A stretch of 64,000 nt of DNA from Rhodococcoides kroppenstedtii (lineage in GTDB: Bacteria; Actinomycetota; Actinomycetes; Mycobacteriales; Mycobacteriaceae): positions 62,001 to 126,000 of the forward strand of contig NZ_FOJN01000003.1 of assembly GCF_900111805.1 (NCBI RefSeq), written 5' to 3'. Positions 30,398-40,785 of the stretch are shown here, piece by piece. The first letter of the stretch is position 1. Each line of letters begins with the position of its first letter. The notes under the pieces were generated by a model. That model did not search any database. It saw only the letters and a list, made by a program, of their open reading frames with translations, and was not told the origin of the DNA. The position numbers were made by a program, and so were the translations under genes.

Positions 30398-32640
30398 ACC
30401 TCCTTGATCGGCGTCGCGCCGAGCTCGGTCTGGAGCAGTTCGAGGGCCACCTCGTCGGGGTCCCGACGCGTCGCGGGATCGACCGGCTCCTTCGCCTGCT
30501 CCATCATCTCCTCCTGCTCCTCCGGACTTTCCGGAGGCGGAGGGCCGTCGTAGGAGTCGTACCCCGGATCCGGATAGTCCGGCTCCTCGGGGGGCGGCGG
30601 GATGTCGTCCGACCCGTCGCGGCCGTCCGGGGATCCGTTCGACTGCGTGGGCGGCGGCGTCGACCGGGACGGGCGCGAGAACCGAGGCGGCGCCGGACGC
30701 TCCTTCGGCGCCGCTGCGGGTGCCGCGGAGGGCGTGGGGGCGGCAGCAGCACCGCCCACCTCGCACTGCACCGTCCACTCGACCCCGAACACGTCACGCA
30801 ACGCGTCGACGATGACCGCGGCGTTCCTCGGCTCGACCAACCGCTTCGCCAGCGGGGCGGAGTCGTGGGCGAGCACGAGGGTGCCGTCGTTGACCGCCCG
30901 GACGGTGGCGCCGGACAGCATCACCTCGACCGTCCGGCTTCGCTCCCGCACCTTGCTGCGGACCTCCGACCACACCGCGCGGATGTCGGCGGCGTCCGGG
31001 CCGGTCGCCGCAACGGGTTCCGGTTCCGGCTGGGGTTCCGGGGTGGGCTCGGGTGCGTACTCGGGGGCGGCATGAGGTTGCGGCTCGGGGGTGGGTTCCG
31101 GGGTCGGTTCCGGGCGCGGCGGTTCCTGCGCTGCGGGTTCGGGCGCCGCTGGTTCCGGCGCCGCGGGCTGCGGAGTGGGCTGCTCCCGGCGCGGAGGTTC
31201 CGGGGCAGGGTGTTCCTGGCGCGGGGGTGCCGGGGCGGGGGATGCCGGGGCAGGCGGCTGCTCGACCGGACGTTCCTGGCGCGGCGGCTCGGGGCGCTGC
31301 GGCTCCGGGCGCGCCGGTTCCGGGGCGGGTGGTGCGGCGGCGGCGCGCTCGGACGGTCGGACGAACCGCGGTGCGGCCTGCGTTTCCGCGGGCGCAGCGG
31401 TGCGCGGGGTGTCGGAACGCTCGGCGGCGGCGCGGTCCTGCCGGTGCTCGGCGTCCACCGCAGCCTGCTCACCGGCCGGGAGGCTGACGTCGAGACGTCG
31501 TTCCAAGCGTTCGATACGTTGCAGCACAGCGCTTTCCGCGTCCGACGCCGCCGGCAACAGCATGCGTGCGCACATGACCTCGAGCAGCAACCTCGGCGCC
31601 GTGGCGCCACGCATCTCACCCAGCCCGGCGTGCACCGTCTCGGCGTAGCGCGCCAGGGTTGCCGGCCCGATGCGCTCGGCCTCGTCCCTCATGCGCTCGA
31701 TCATGTCGGCGGGGGCGTCGACGAGACCGCGCTCCCCGGCGTCGGGCACCGCGCGCATGAGGATCAGATCGCGGAAGCGGTCCAGGAGGTCGACGGCGAA
31801 GCGGCGCGGATCGTGACCCGCGTCCATGACCTTTTCCACCGTTCCGAACAGCGCGGCACCGTCCTGCGCGGCCAGGGCGTCGACCGCTTCGTCGATCAGC
31901 GCGACATCGGTGACTCCGAGGAGCATCAGCGCCCGGGAATACTGGACACCCTCGTCCCCCGCGCCGGCGAGCAGCTGGTCGAGCACGCTGAGCGTGTCAC
32001 GCGGCGACCCCCCACCGGCCCGAATGACCAACGGATACACCGCATCCTGGACCGTCACGTTCTCTTCGGCGCAGATACGTTCCATCAACCCGCGCATCGC
32101 GACGGGCGGGAGCAACCGGAACGGATAGTGGTGCGTCCGACTGCGGATGGTCGGCAGCACCTTCTCCGGCTCCGTGGTGGCGAACACGAAGATCAGATGC
32201 TCCGGCGGCTCCTCGACGATCTTGAGCAGCGCGTTGAATCCGGCCGTGGTGACCATGTGCGCCTCGTCCACGATGAACACGCGGTAGCGCGACTCGGCCG
32301 GGGCGTAGAACGCCCGATCCCGAAGCTCTCGTGTGTCGTCGACACCGCCGTGGCTGGCGGCGTCGAGCTCGATCACATCGAGGTTGCCGGGACCACCGGG
32401 CGCCAGGGCCACGCACGAAGGGCAGACACCACACGGCGTCGACGTCGGGCCCTGGACGCAGTTGAGCGAGCGAGCCAGGATGCGCGCCGACGACGTCTTG
32501 CCGCACCCGCGCGGGCCGGAGAACAGGTAGGCGTGATTGATGCGGCCGGAATCCAGGGCGACGGACAGCGGCTCGGTGACGTGCTCCTGGCCCACCACTT
32601 CCGCGAACGACGCTGGACGGTACTTCCGGTACAAGGCCAC
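30394..32640 (-). CDS. dnaX: DNA polymerase III subunits gamma/tau
   Basis: The clamp-loader ATPase. The 748-residue protein has the Walker A motif GPRGCGKTSSA at about residue 39, a Cys zinc cluster (CVQGPTSTPCGVCPSC), the DEAH-type Walker B IVDEAHMV, and the sensor motif RAGGGSPRDTLS. A long Pro/Glu/Arg-rich linker (about 400-610), coded by a highly repetitive stretch near 31040-31330, leads to a C-terminal DnaX domain and an acidic tail. The GTG start at 32640 gives the standard VALYRKYRPASFAEV N terminus. Confidence 0.96.
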   Translation of the reverse strand: MALYRKYRPASFAEVVGQEHVTEPLSVALDSGRINHAYLFSGPRGCGKTSSARILARSLNCVQGPTSTPCGVCPSCVALAPGGPGNLDVIELDAASHGGVDDTRELRDRAFYAPAESRYRVFIVDEAHMVTTAGFNALLKIVEEPPEHLIFVFATTEPEKVLPTIRSRTHHYPFRLLPPVAMRGLMERICAEENVTVQDAVYPLVIRAGGGSPRDTLSVLDQLLAGAGDEGVQYSRALMLLGVTDVALIDEAVDALAAQDGAALFGTVEKVMDAGHDPRRFAVDLLDRFRDLILMRAVPDAGERGLVDAPADMIERMRDEAERIGPATLARYAETVHAGLGEMRGATAPRLLLEVMCARMLLPAASDAESAVLQRIERLERRLDVSLPAGEQAAVDAEHRQDRAAAERSDTPRTAAPAETQAAPRFVRPSERAAAAPPAPEPARPEPQRPEPPRQERPVEQPPAPASPAPAPPRQEHPAPEPPRREQPTPQPAAPEPAAPEPAAQEPPRPEPTPEPTPEPQPHAAPEYAPEPTPEPQPEPEPVAATGPDAADIRAVWSEVRSKVRERSRTVEVMLSGATVRAVNDGTLVLAHDSAPLAKRLVEPRNAAVIVDALRDVFGVEWTVQCEVGGAAAAPTPSAAPAAAPKERPAPPRFSRPSRSTPPPTQSNGSPDGRDGSDDIPPPPEEPDYPDPGYDSYDGPPPPESPEEQEEMMEQAKEPVDPATRRDPDEVALELLQTELGATPIKEV

Positions 32641-32678
32641 GTCGAGGAGACTACCGACGTCGTCCGACAGTCGAGAAT

Positions 32679-33263
32679 CTACGAGCCGGCGCTCTCCTTG
32701 GCCGCCTTCTTCGCTGCCTTCTTGAACTCGCGGACCTGCCCGAGCGACTCCGCGTCGACCACGTCGGCGATCGACCGCCTCGACCCGTCCTCGCCGTAGG
32801 CACCGGCGGCCTCCCGCCACCCGGGCGGGTCCACACCCATCTGCTTGCCCAGCAACGCGAGGAAGATCCGGGCCTTCTGGTCGCCGTATCCGGGCAGCGC
32901 CTTCAGTCGCTTCAGGACTTCCTTGCCGTTCGGCTCGCCGTCGGTCCAGATGGCGTCGGCGCGCCCGCCCCACTCGTCGACGATGTACGCGCACAGCGCC
33001 TGGATACGCTTGCCCATCGAACCGGGAAAACGATGCACCGCCGGCGTGGTGCTGCAGTACTCGAGGAACGTCTCCTCGGGCATCTCGGCGATCGTGTGCA
33101 CGTCGAGCGACCCGATCCGATCGACCAGCTTCTTCGGCCCCGCGAACGCCGACTCCATCGGCACCTGCTGGTCGAGCAACATCCCGATGAGCAGGGCGAG
33201 CGGGTCGGAGGCAAGCAGTGCGTCGGCGTCCGGGTCGCCGACCAGATGGAGGGTCCTGGCCAT
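32679..33263 (-). CDS. HhH-GPD-type DNA glycosylase-like protein
   Basis: A 194-residue protein of the uncharacterised actinobacterial HhH-GPD family (TIGR03252-like). It has the helix-hairpin-helix LKRLKALPGYGDQKARIFLA, followed by a Gly-Asp pair where the catalytic Asp of base-excision glycosylases lies, and lacks an iron-sulfur cluster. A Lys-rich tail ends the protein. ATG 33263 is the start that fits the family length. It lies just upstream of dnaX, 38 bp away, on the same strand. Confidence 0.85.
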   Translation of the reverse strand: MARTLHLVGDPDADALLASDPLALLIGMLLDQQVPMESAFAGPKKLVDRIGSLDVHTIAEMPEETFLEYCSTTPAVHRFPGSMGKRIQALCAYIVDEWGGRADAIWTDGEPNGKEVLKRLKALPGYGDQKARIFLALLGKQMGVDPPGWREAAGAYGEDGSRRSIADVVDAESLGQVREFKKAAKKAAKESAGS

Positions 33264-33292
33264 GGGTCCAGTGTGGCACGGGGCAGTCGCGC

Positions 33293-33607
33293 GCTCGGGT
33301 TCCCGCGCCACGCTCACTGGTTGGGACCCGTGCAGGTAACCAGAACCTGCGCAGGTGACCGACCACCCTCACCCGCTCAGGTGTCCGCCACCCTCACCGG
33401 TTGCAACCCGCGCACCTGACCGGAACCTGCGCAGGTGCTCGTCCACCCCCACCCGCTCAGGTTCCCGCCACCCTCACCGGTTGCAACCCGCGCACCTGAC
33501 CGGAACCTGCGCAGGTGCTCGTCCACCCCCACCCGCTCAGGTTCCCGCCACCCTCACCGGTTACAACCCGCGCACCTGACCAGAACCTGCGCGGGTGTGC
33601 GGCAACC
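33293..33607. repeat. 80-bp tandem repeat array, left
   Basis: A direct tandem array with an exact 80-bp period: units begin at GCTCAGG near 33375, 33455 and 33535, with a degenerate copy from 33293. Each unit holds CAGGTTCC and, further on, GGAACCTG as an inverted pair, and the 12-bp palindrome ACCTGCGCAGGT. It fills the gap between the glycosylase and nuclease-like genes. Short frames reading through it are a by-product of repetition. It resembles a MIRU/VNTR element. Confidence 0.9.
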
Positions 33608-33609
33608 GG

Positions 33610-34524
33610 TCAACGAGCCGCCACGGCCGCGAGCACTCGACGCGCGAGTCGGCCGTCCGCGAGGTCCGCCCAGGTCCAGCGGATCACCACGTATCCCGCG
33701 GCCCGGAGCGCGTCTTCACGCAGCTTCTCGCGGACCACGGCGTCACCACCCTGGTCGCCGGCGTACTTGCTCAGCCCGTCGAACTCACCCACGACCCCGT
33801 CCCACAAGAAGTCGACGCGGAAGGTCTTCCCGTCGACCACGATCTCGACCTGCAGGTCCGGGGCCGGGACGTCGAACCGGTCGAAGTAGGCCCGGCTGCG
33901 CGATTCACCGATACTCTCGCTGCGGCCGTCGACGAACGGCAGAACCCGTCGTGCCTTCGCGGTTCCCCGACGACGACCGCACCGCGCGAGTGCCGCCGCA
34001 AGGAGTTCGGAGGTGACGGCCCGCGAGCGCAGTGCCGAGTCCCCGACACAGACCGCCTCGTCGAACGGTAGGGCGCACGCGAGGTCGGCGACGGTGCGCG
34101 CCGCCGTGGTGATCGGGAGCCCGTGCCGTTCTGTGACGTCCTCCGCGTCGAGCCGGTGGGCGTGCACGTGTCGCGTGCGGTCGATTCGTCCGCCCGTCGG
34201 TCGATCGGTGGTGAGATGCACCAGCTCGGGCGCACCCCGCCAGAGATCGAATCCCCAGGCGAGGGCGGCCGACTCGTGACTCAGAACCAGGTTCGACGAG
34301 GCTGCGTCGAGTGCAGCACGAGCCATGAGGAGGTGTCGCTCTTCCGGGCTGGACGCCGTGATCTGCGCCGTCTCCGCGAAGCACCCCCGCCGGACAGGAA
34401 CGATGGTGCCGCTCCGCCTGGCCGTTCTGATCTCCGTGTCCGTCACCCCGCGGCGGAGCAAAGCGCGTCGGGTCAGCAACGGATCGTTCTCGGTCGAGCG
34501 AAACTCGGGCTGTGCAGTCACCAC
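33610..34524 (-). CDS. DUF559/AbiEi-like protein with PD-(D/E)XK-type nuclease domain
   Basis: A 304-residue protein. The N-terminal part (LLTRRALLRRGVTDTEIRTA, then TIVPVRRGCF) resembles the winged-helix AbiEi-antitoxin domain; the C-terminal part has the Vsr-like DUF559 core with Asp238 in VDFLWDG and Glu247/Asp249 in GEFDGLSKY. GTG 34524 or 34521 starts it without a clear ribosome binding site. No toxin gene adjoins it. In mycobacteria dnaX and aspT are neighbours, so this gene, bracketed by 80-bp repeats, looks like an insertion. Confidence 0.8.
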   Translation of the reverse strand: MVTAQPEFRSTENDPLLTRRALLRRGVTDTEIRTARRSGTIVPVRRGCFAETAQITASSPEERHLLMARAALDAASSNLVLSHESAALAWGFDLWRGAPELVHLTTDRPTGGRIDRTRHVHAHRLDAEDVTERHGLPITTAARTVADLACALPFDEAVCVGDSALRSRAVTSELLAAALARCGRRRGTAKARRVLPFVDGRSESIGESRSRAYFDRFDVPAPDLQVEIVVDGKTFRVDFLWDGVVGEFDGLSKYAGDQGGDAVVREKLREDALRAAGYVVIRWTWADLADGRLARRVLAAVAAR

Positions 34525-34608
34525 GGCAGCATGACGGGCCGACAGACGGCGGCAAGACCGTCATCCACAGGGCTCGGAGTTGTCCACACCCACCGACCGG
34601 GTGCACCT

Positions 34609-34750
34609 GCTCAGGTTCCCGCCACCCTCACTGGTTGCAACCCGCGCACTTGACCAGAACCTGCGCAGCAACCCCGCGACCACCACCTGCTCAGGTTCCC
34701 GCCACCCTCAACGGTTTCAACCCGCGCACTTGACCAGAACCTGCGTAGGT
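34609..34750. repeat. 80-bp tandem repeat array, right
   Basis: Two further copies of the same unit, at 34609-34688 and 34689 to about 34750, in the same orientation as the left array and with the same 80-bp period. They fill the gap between the start of the nuclease-like gene and the end of aspT. Within-array copies are more alike than copies on opposite sides, seen in shared variants such as CACTTGACCAG here against CACCTGACCGG on the left. Confidence 0.88.
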
Positions 34751-34781
34751 CCGGGTGCGCAGCCCAGCAACCCCCGGCGAC

Positions 34782-36379
<1,598 letters not shown>

Positions 36380-36383
36380 CGTC

Positions 36384-36412
36384 GAGGCCCCGCACAGCAC
36401 GTGCGGGGCCTC
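36384..36412. terminator. Terminator after tRNA-Ser(GGA)
   Basis: A perfect 12-bp stem, GAGGCCCCGCAC with its complement, and a 5-base loop begins 5 bp after the tRNA end. It can also end transcription arriving from the small minus-strand frame. Confidence 0.85.
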
Positions 36413-36418
36413 GCCGCA

Positions 36419-36571
36419 TTACTGGTCCCGTTCCAGCACCCACGTCACCGGCGCAGGGTCGGCGTCGCTCACCACGACGGCCGCCCATGCCTCTGCGGTG
36501 GAGACGTCCTCGTGGACCGCGGTGGCCAGCACGTCGTCGGTGGCGGTGTCACGAACTCGATACATCGGCAT
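36419..36571 (-). CDS. Small hypothetical protein (50 residues)
   Basis: A 50-codon frame from ATG 36571 (or ATG 36565) to TAA 36419-36421 encodes MPMYRVRDTATDDVLATAVH and a short acidic remainder ending in VTWVLERDQ. Its codon third positions are strongly G/C, like real genes here, and it fits the gap between the tRNA terminator and the DUF2797 gene. There is no recognisable family or strong ribosome binding site. It may be a genuine small protein or part of the untranslated region. Confidence 0.45.
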   Translation of the reverse strand: MPMYRVRDTATDDVLATAVHEDVSTAEAWAAVVVSDADPAPVTWVLERDQ

Positions 36572-36611
36572 GGCCGTCGAGTGCCCGGACCGACGCACCC
36601 GAAAACGACCG

Positions 36612-37532
36612 TCAGAACAGCGCTTCCTGCACCGCCGGCAGCACGGTCTCGTACTCACCGAACTCGATGCGGCGCCCCCGCAGCCGGGACAGGTCCGCGA
36701 CGTAGATCGTGCCGGGGTCGGTATCCACCTCCCCGCCCACCGCCGACCCGACGCCCCAGCGCACGTCGAGTCCGTGCGTGCCGACGCCCGGATCGAGGGG
36801 GTACGACGTCCGTCGCCCGGCGAACACGTCGTCCCGCGTCGGCGCCTCCCACCGTTCGTCGACGACGGCGAAGGTGTCGTCGGCCACGTCGGAGGACGGA
36901 TCGGCGGACAGCTCCCCCAGCACCTCCCGGGCGAACGACGCCGCGTCGGCGTTGGCGGCGTCGAGTGCCGCGAGAGCCGCGAGGTCCATGGGCCGGGCGA
37001 GTCCCGCGACCTTGACCGACGCGCGGACGGCTTGTCGCAACCCGGCCGCGTCGGTGGTGGCGTCCTCGAGGATGCGCACCACGCGGCCGTCGACGGCGCG
37101 GGCGACGTACCGTCCGACCAGTGCGCCCTGCTCGAGAAGCCGGGCGCTCTTGCGGGGGTCCGCTGCGGTCCCCACCTTGGTCTCGCCGCCGGCGAACGTG
37201 GCCACGTACAGCCAGTGCGGTTGCAGCACAACGCGTTCGAGTGACTTCGACAGGAAGTTCTGCCGATGGACGATGTGGACGAAGCGGTAGGGGTCCGCGG
37301 CGGCGCAGTCGGCACAGTGGACGCCGGACGACGCCCGATTCCCGCGCGGACAGGCGCTCGCCCGCCCCTCCTCGTCCCGCCGCCCGATACACCACAGGAT
37401 TCCGGCGTCGTCGACCGCGCGATAGCGGAGCGAGCCGAGGACGTCGCGCGTGGTCGTCTCGCCCGTGGCGACGTTCGTGAGCGCGAGCCGCGGCCCCGGC
37501 CACTGCACTCCGCGAACGACGTGCCGATCCAT
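36612..37532 (-). CDS. DUF2797 family protein
   Basis: A 306-residue protein. It has a Cys-rich N-terminal segment (LWCIGRRDEEGRASACPRG and HCADCAAADPYRF) that could bind zinc, and the family motif KVGTA near residue 120. The function of DUF2797 is not known; its Cys pattern suggests nucleic-acid or metal binding. ATG 37532 precedes the first conserved region. It is divergent from a small membrane protein gene. Confidence 0.8.
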   Translation of the reverse strand: MDRHVVRGVQWPGPRLALTNVATGETTTRDVLGSLRYRAVDDAGILWCIGRRDEEGRASACPRGNRASSGVHCADCAAADPYRFVHIVHRQNFLSKSLERVVLQPHWLYVATFAGGETKVGTAADPRKSARLLEQGALVGRYVARAVDGRVVRILEDATTDAAGLRQAVRASVKVAGLARPMDLAALAALDAANADAASFAREVLGELSADPSSDVADDTFAVVDERWEAPTRDDVFAGRRTSYPLDPGVGTHGLDVRWGVGSAVGGEVDTDPGTIYVADLSRLRGRRIEFGEYETVLPAVQEALF

Positions 37533-37623
37533 GCGCGCCCTCTCCTGTCACGATGCGTCGATGCCGCTGCCGTCCCTCGTCCGCTCCGCCCGTCACCGCC
37601 TGACCACCCGGCACGGGGGAACG

Positions 37624-38100
37624 ATGTCGCCGGAGCGGGCGTCGCGTCGACTGTCCGCCTACGTGTACGGCAACGTGCTGGTGCTGGCGGCGGTCGCGGC
37701 GTCCCCGCTGGGCTACGTCGAGGACGGTACGGCCGCGCTCCTGGTGCTGGGCACCGGGGTCTCGACGTTCCTCGCCCACATCTTCGCGGACACGGTTGCG
37801 GCGAGCGCGATCCGCGCCGAGCGCCGTCACGTCCTCGAGGAACTGCGCGACTCCGTCCCCATCGCATCGTCCGCGGCGGTGCCCGCCGCCCTGCTGGCGG
37901 TGGCCACCACGGACCTGGTCTCCGCGGCGCTCGCGCAGGCCCTGTTGGCAGGGCTGATCGCGCGGCGGGTGTCCGGCATCCCCGTCGTCGCGGCGCGGTT
38001 GCGCGGAAGCGAGGTGTCCTTCCGCGTCGTGGTCGCCGGCATCGTTCTCGCGCTGGTGGCCGCCGTCGTCATCGCCGTGAAGATCGTGCTGACGCACTGA
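37624..38100 (+). CDS. Predicted four-helix membrane protein
   Basis: About 158 residues with four hydrophobic segments (YVYGNVLVLAAVAAS, LVLGTGVSTFLAHIFADTVA, a central Ala-rich pair, and VVVAGIVLALVAAVVIAVKI at the C terminus). GGGGGAACG lies right before ATG 37624; an upstream in-frame ATG at 37561 would add 21 basic residues. I do not recognise the family. Confidence 0.7.
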   Translation: MSPERASRRLSAYVYGNVLVLAAVAASPLGYVEDGTAALLVLGTGVSTFLAHIFADTVAASAIRAERRHVLEELRDSVPIASSAAVPAALLAVATTDLVSAALAQALLAGLIARRVSGIPVVAARLRGSEVSFRVVVAGIVLALVAAVVIAVKIVLTH

Positions 38101-38257
38101 CCTGCAAGGACCTCGTCGTGACCATTCGTTCGCGTCGCAAACCCCTTGTGATCGATGACGCTCTCGCCCCCAGAATGTCGGACTTCTCGTGACGCCGGAA
38201 TGCCGATCTCGCCGCGGCGCCGGGGCACACTGAGGACAGTTCGACGGAGGGACACTC

Positions 38258-39166
38258 ATGGCGGCATTCGAGTCCGCACATCCGACGATGCACACGCTCG
38301 TCGTTCACGGTGACGCGCTGCGCTATCTCGACGTGGGCACCGGCCCCGTGGTGGTACTGATCCACGGTCTGCTCGGCAACCACCGCAACTGGGCACCCCA
38401 GGTGGAGACGCTGTCGCAGAACTACCGCGTGATCGCACCGGATCTCCTCGGCCACGGCGAATCGGACAAGCCTAGCGGTGACTACTCCCCCAGCGCGCAC
38501 GCCGCGACCGTGCGTGATCTGCTGCGGTCCCTCGACATCGAGTCGGCCACCTTCGTCGGGCACTCGCTCGGCGGCGGTATCGCGATGCAGACGCTGTATC
38601 TGTTCCCCGAGCTGGTGGAGCGGATGGTCCTGGTGGCCAGCGGCGGCCTCGGTCCCGAGGTCAGCCCCCTGCTGCGGGCGGCGACGCTCCCCGGCAGCGA
38701 GCTGGTGCTGCCGTTCATGGCCAACCGGGCGCTGCGCGGCATCACCGACCGCGCGCTGAGCGGCCTCGACAAACTGGGGCTGCCGCTGATGAGTCCCAGC
38801 GCCGCGGAGGCGTGGGACGCGTTCGGCAGCATCGAGGACCGCGGGACCCGCCGCGCCTTCCTCGCCACGGCTCGGTCCGTGATCGGCTTCCACGGTCAGA
38901 CCATCAGCGCCACACCGCACTTCGCGAGCTTCCCGACCATCGACGCCATGCTGGTGTGGGGCGAGCGGGACACCATCATCCCGTTGTCCCACACCGACAA
39001 CGCCCGCGCGGAACTCCCCACCGGCCGCGTCGAGATCTTCCCGCGCGCCGGGCACTTTCCGCATCTGGACTATCCGGACCGCTTCCACCGCGTGTTCGAG
39101 GAGTTCATGGCCGAGACGGCCGGCATGCCGCGTCCGGAACTGGTCGCGGCCGAGACCCACGGCTGA
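38258..39166 (+). CDS. Alpha/beta hydrolase
   Basis: A 302-residue alpha/beta-hydrolase fold enzyme. It has the oxyanion motif LIHGLLGNHRNW, the nucleophile Ser in VGHSLGGGIA, Asp in WGERDTIIPL and His in AGHFPHLD, all correctly spaced. No signal peptide, so it is cytosolic. ATG 38258 follows GGAGGGAC. Its substrate cannot be inferred from the neighbours; it could be an esterase, epoxide hydrolase or ring-cleavage hydrolase. Confidence 0.88.
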   Translation: MAAFESAHPTMHTLVVHGDALRYLDVGTGPVVVLIHGLLGNHRNWAPQVETLSQNYRVIAPDLLGHGESDKPSGDYSPSAHAATVRDLLRSLDIESATFVGHSLGGGIAMQTLYLFPELVERMVLVASGGLGPEVSPLLRAATLPGSELVLPFMANRALRGITDRALSGLDKLGLPLMSPSAAEAWDAFGSIEDRGTRRAFLATARSVIGFHGQTISATPHFASFPTIDAMLVWGERDTIIPLSHTDNARAELPTGRVEIFPRAGHFPHLDYPDRFHRVFEEFMAETAGMPRPELVAAETHG

Positions 39167-39188
39167 CCGAACCACCCGAGACAGAACG

Positions 39189-39217
39189 AGGGCCGCACGG
39201 GATTCCGGTGCGGCCCT
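39189..39217. terminator. Bidirectional terminator
   Basis: GGGCCGCAC (39190-39198) pairs with GTGCGGCCC (39208-39216), with one more A-T pair outside, and is followed by TTCGTCT. It lies between the convergent hydrolase and MHS transporter genes. Confidence 0.8.
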
Positions 39218-39232
39218 TCGTCTCTGCTCGCC

Positions 39233-40612
39233 CTACTTCAGCCCGACCTTTGCCAACTCGGCCTCGGTGGCCAGGGTCTTGGCGTCGGCGACGTCGATGG
39301 ACTCGAGCGCGATACCGCGCGTCTCCCGCGCCACGACGACCGCGACGAACGTGATGGCCGCCGACGCGAAGAGGTACCAGGCGATCGGCACCGACGAGCC
39401 GTAGACGTCGAGCAGCTTGACCGCGATGATCGGCGCGAGCGACCCGGCGACGATCGAGGTCACCTGATAGCCCAGGGACACACCGGAATAGCGCATCCGC
39501 GTCGGGAACATCTCGGACATGATCGCCGGCTGCGTCGCGTACATGAACGCGTGGAACACCAGGCCGATGATGATGGCCAGCATGATGACGACGTTGTGGC
39601 CGCTGTTCATCATCGGGAAGGCGAAGAAGCCCCACGACGCCGTCGTGATTGCCCCCACCAGGTACACCGGACGACGTCCGACCGTGTCGGCGAGCCGGCC
39701 GACCATCGGGATGACGGCGAAGTGGACCGCGTGCGCGGCGAGCATCCACCACAGGATGGTGCTGGTGTCCGTTCCCACCTCGACCTTGAGGTAGGTGATG
39801 GAGAAGGTGACCACCAGGTAGTACATGACGTTCTCGCCGAAGCGCAGGCCCATCGCGGTGAAGACGCCGCGCGGGTATCGCTTGACCACCTCGAACACGC
39901 CGTAGGACGCGGCCTTGATGATCTCGGTCTGCTTCTGGGCCTCGAGGAAGATCGGGGCGTCGGTGACCTTGGTGCGGATGTAGTAGCCGACGAACACGAT
40001 CACGGCCGACAGCCAGAAGGCGATGCGCCAACCCCAGGACAGGAAGTCGTCCTCCGGCAGCGTGGTGGTGAGGATCAGCAGCACGATCGTCGCGAGGAGG
40101 TTGCCGCCGGGAACGCCGGCCTGCGGCCAGCTGGCCCAGAAGCCACGACGCGCGTTCGGGCTGTGCTCGGCGACGAGCAGCACGGCACCGCCCCACTCAC
40201 CGCCGACCGCGAAGCCCTGGATGAACCGCAGCGCGACCAGCAACGCCGGGGCCCAGTAGCCGATCTGGTCGAACGTCGGTAGGCAGCCCATGAGGAACGT
40301 CGCGCTGCCCACCAGGACCAGTGAGAACTGCAGCAGCTTCTTACGGCCGTACTTGTCGCCGAAGTGGCCGAAGACGATGCCACCGAGCGGGCGGGCGACG
40401 AAGCCGACGGCGTAGGTGACGAACGCGGCCAGGATGGCGTCGAGCTCACTGGTGCCCTCGGCGAACATGATCTTGCTGAAAACCAGCGTCGCCGCCGTGC
40501 CGTACAGGAAGAACTCGTACCACTCGACCACGGTGCCCGCCATGGATGCGGCGACCACCTTCTTCAGACCCGACGGTTCCTCGTCGCGGTCGACCCTGTC
40601 GGTCACCGACAT
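39233..40612 (-). CDS. Metabolite:H+ symporter (MHS family, MFS superfamily)
   Basis: A 459-residue transporter with twelve helices. It has the MHS family signatures GTVVEWYEFFLYGTAA at the N terminus, the GHFGDKYGRKK loop after helix 2, and FAVGGEWGGAVLLVAEH. Family members import alpha-ketoglutarate, shikimate, proline/betaine or citrate, and this substrate is unknown. It is divergent from a LysR regulator 173 bp away, in a region rich in inverted repeats. Confidence 0.93.
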   Translation of the reverse strand: MSVTDRVDRDEEPSGLKKVVAASMAGTVVEWYEFFLYGTAATLVFSKIMFAEGTSELDAILAAFVTYAVGFVARPLGGIVFGHFGDKYGRKKLLQFSLVLVGSATFLMGCLPTFDQIGYWAPALLVALRFIQGFAVGGEWGGAVLLVAEHSPNARRGFWASWPQAGVPGGNLLATIVLLILTTTLPEDDFLSWGWRIAFWLSAVIVFVGYYIRTKVTDAPIFLEAQKQTEIIKAASYGVFEVVKRYPRGVFTAMGLRFGENVMYYLVVTFSITYLKVEVGTDTSTILWWMLAAHAVHFAVIPMVGRLADTVGRRPVYLVGAITTASWGFFAFPMMNSGHNVVIMLAIIIGLVFHAFMYATQPAIMSEMFPTRMRYSGVSLGYQVTSIVAGSLAPIIAVKLLDVYGSSVPIAWYLFASAAITFVAVVVARETRGIALESIDVADAKTLATEAELAKVGLK

Positions 40613-40629
40613 GTCCCACTCCTCGCTTA

Positions 40630-40706
40630 TCGACCCCGCGACCGGGGTCCGAGCCCTGTCGAGCCCGTGACCGGGCTCTATTGTCGACGACTCCTGTGAT
40701 CAGGAG
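40630..40706. promoter_or_regulatory. Inverted repeats in the MHS-transporter/LysR divergent region
   Basis: Two similar 18-bp palindromes, GACCCCGCGACCGGGGTC (40630-40647) and GAGCCCGTGACCGGGCTC (40659-40676), sit 29 bp apart centre to centre. A third inverted repeat, CTCCTG-TGAT-CAGGAG, is at 40691-40706. Such an arrangement suggests a multi-site operator, or hairpins in the transporter leader. The region has no gene. Confidence 0.5.
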
Positions 40707-40785
40707 CACATGTGCCGAGTATCGGCGGTCGTGCGCTCGCACCACAATGGACGCTCCCGCACGACGAGCCTGCAAAGATGCACAC

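Noticed and set aside
30394-33372. A dnaX protein extended N-terminally by about 240 residues
   Set aside because: The extra part reads the glycosylase gene out of frame; the conserved DnaX N terminus begins at GTG 32640.
33355-34016. Plus-strand open frames of 70-190 codons through the left repeat array
   Set aside because: They read the repeat unit over and over (Pro/His/Arg-rich) and run antisense into the nuclease-like gene.
33300-34750. CRISPR array
   Set aside because: The repeats are 80 bp with continuous tandem copies and no variable spacers, and no cas gene is present.
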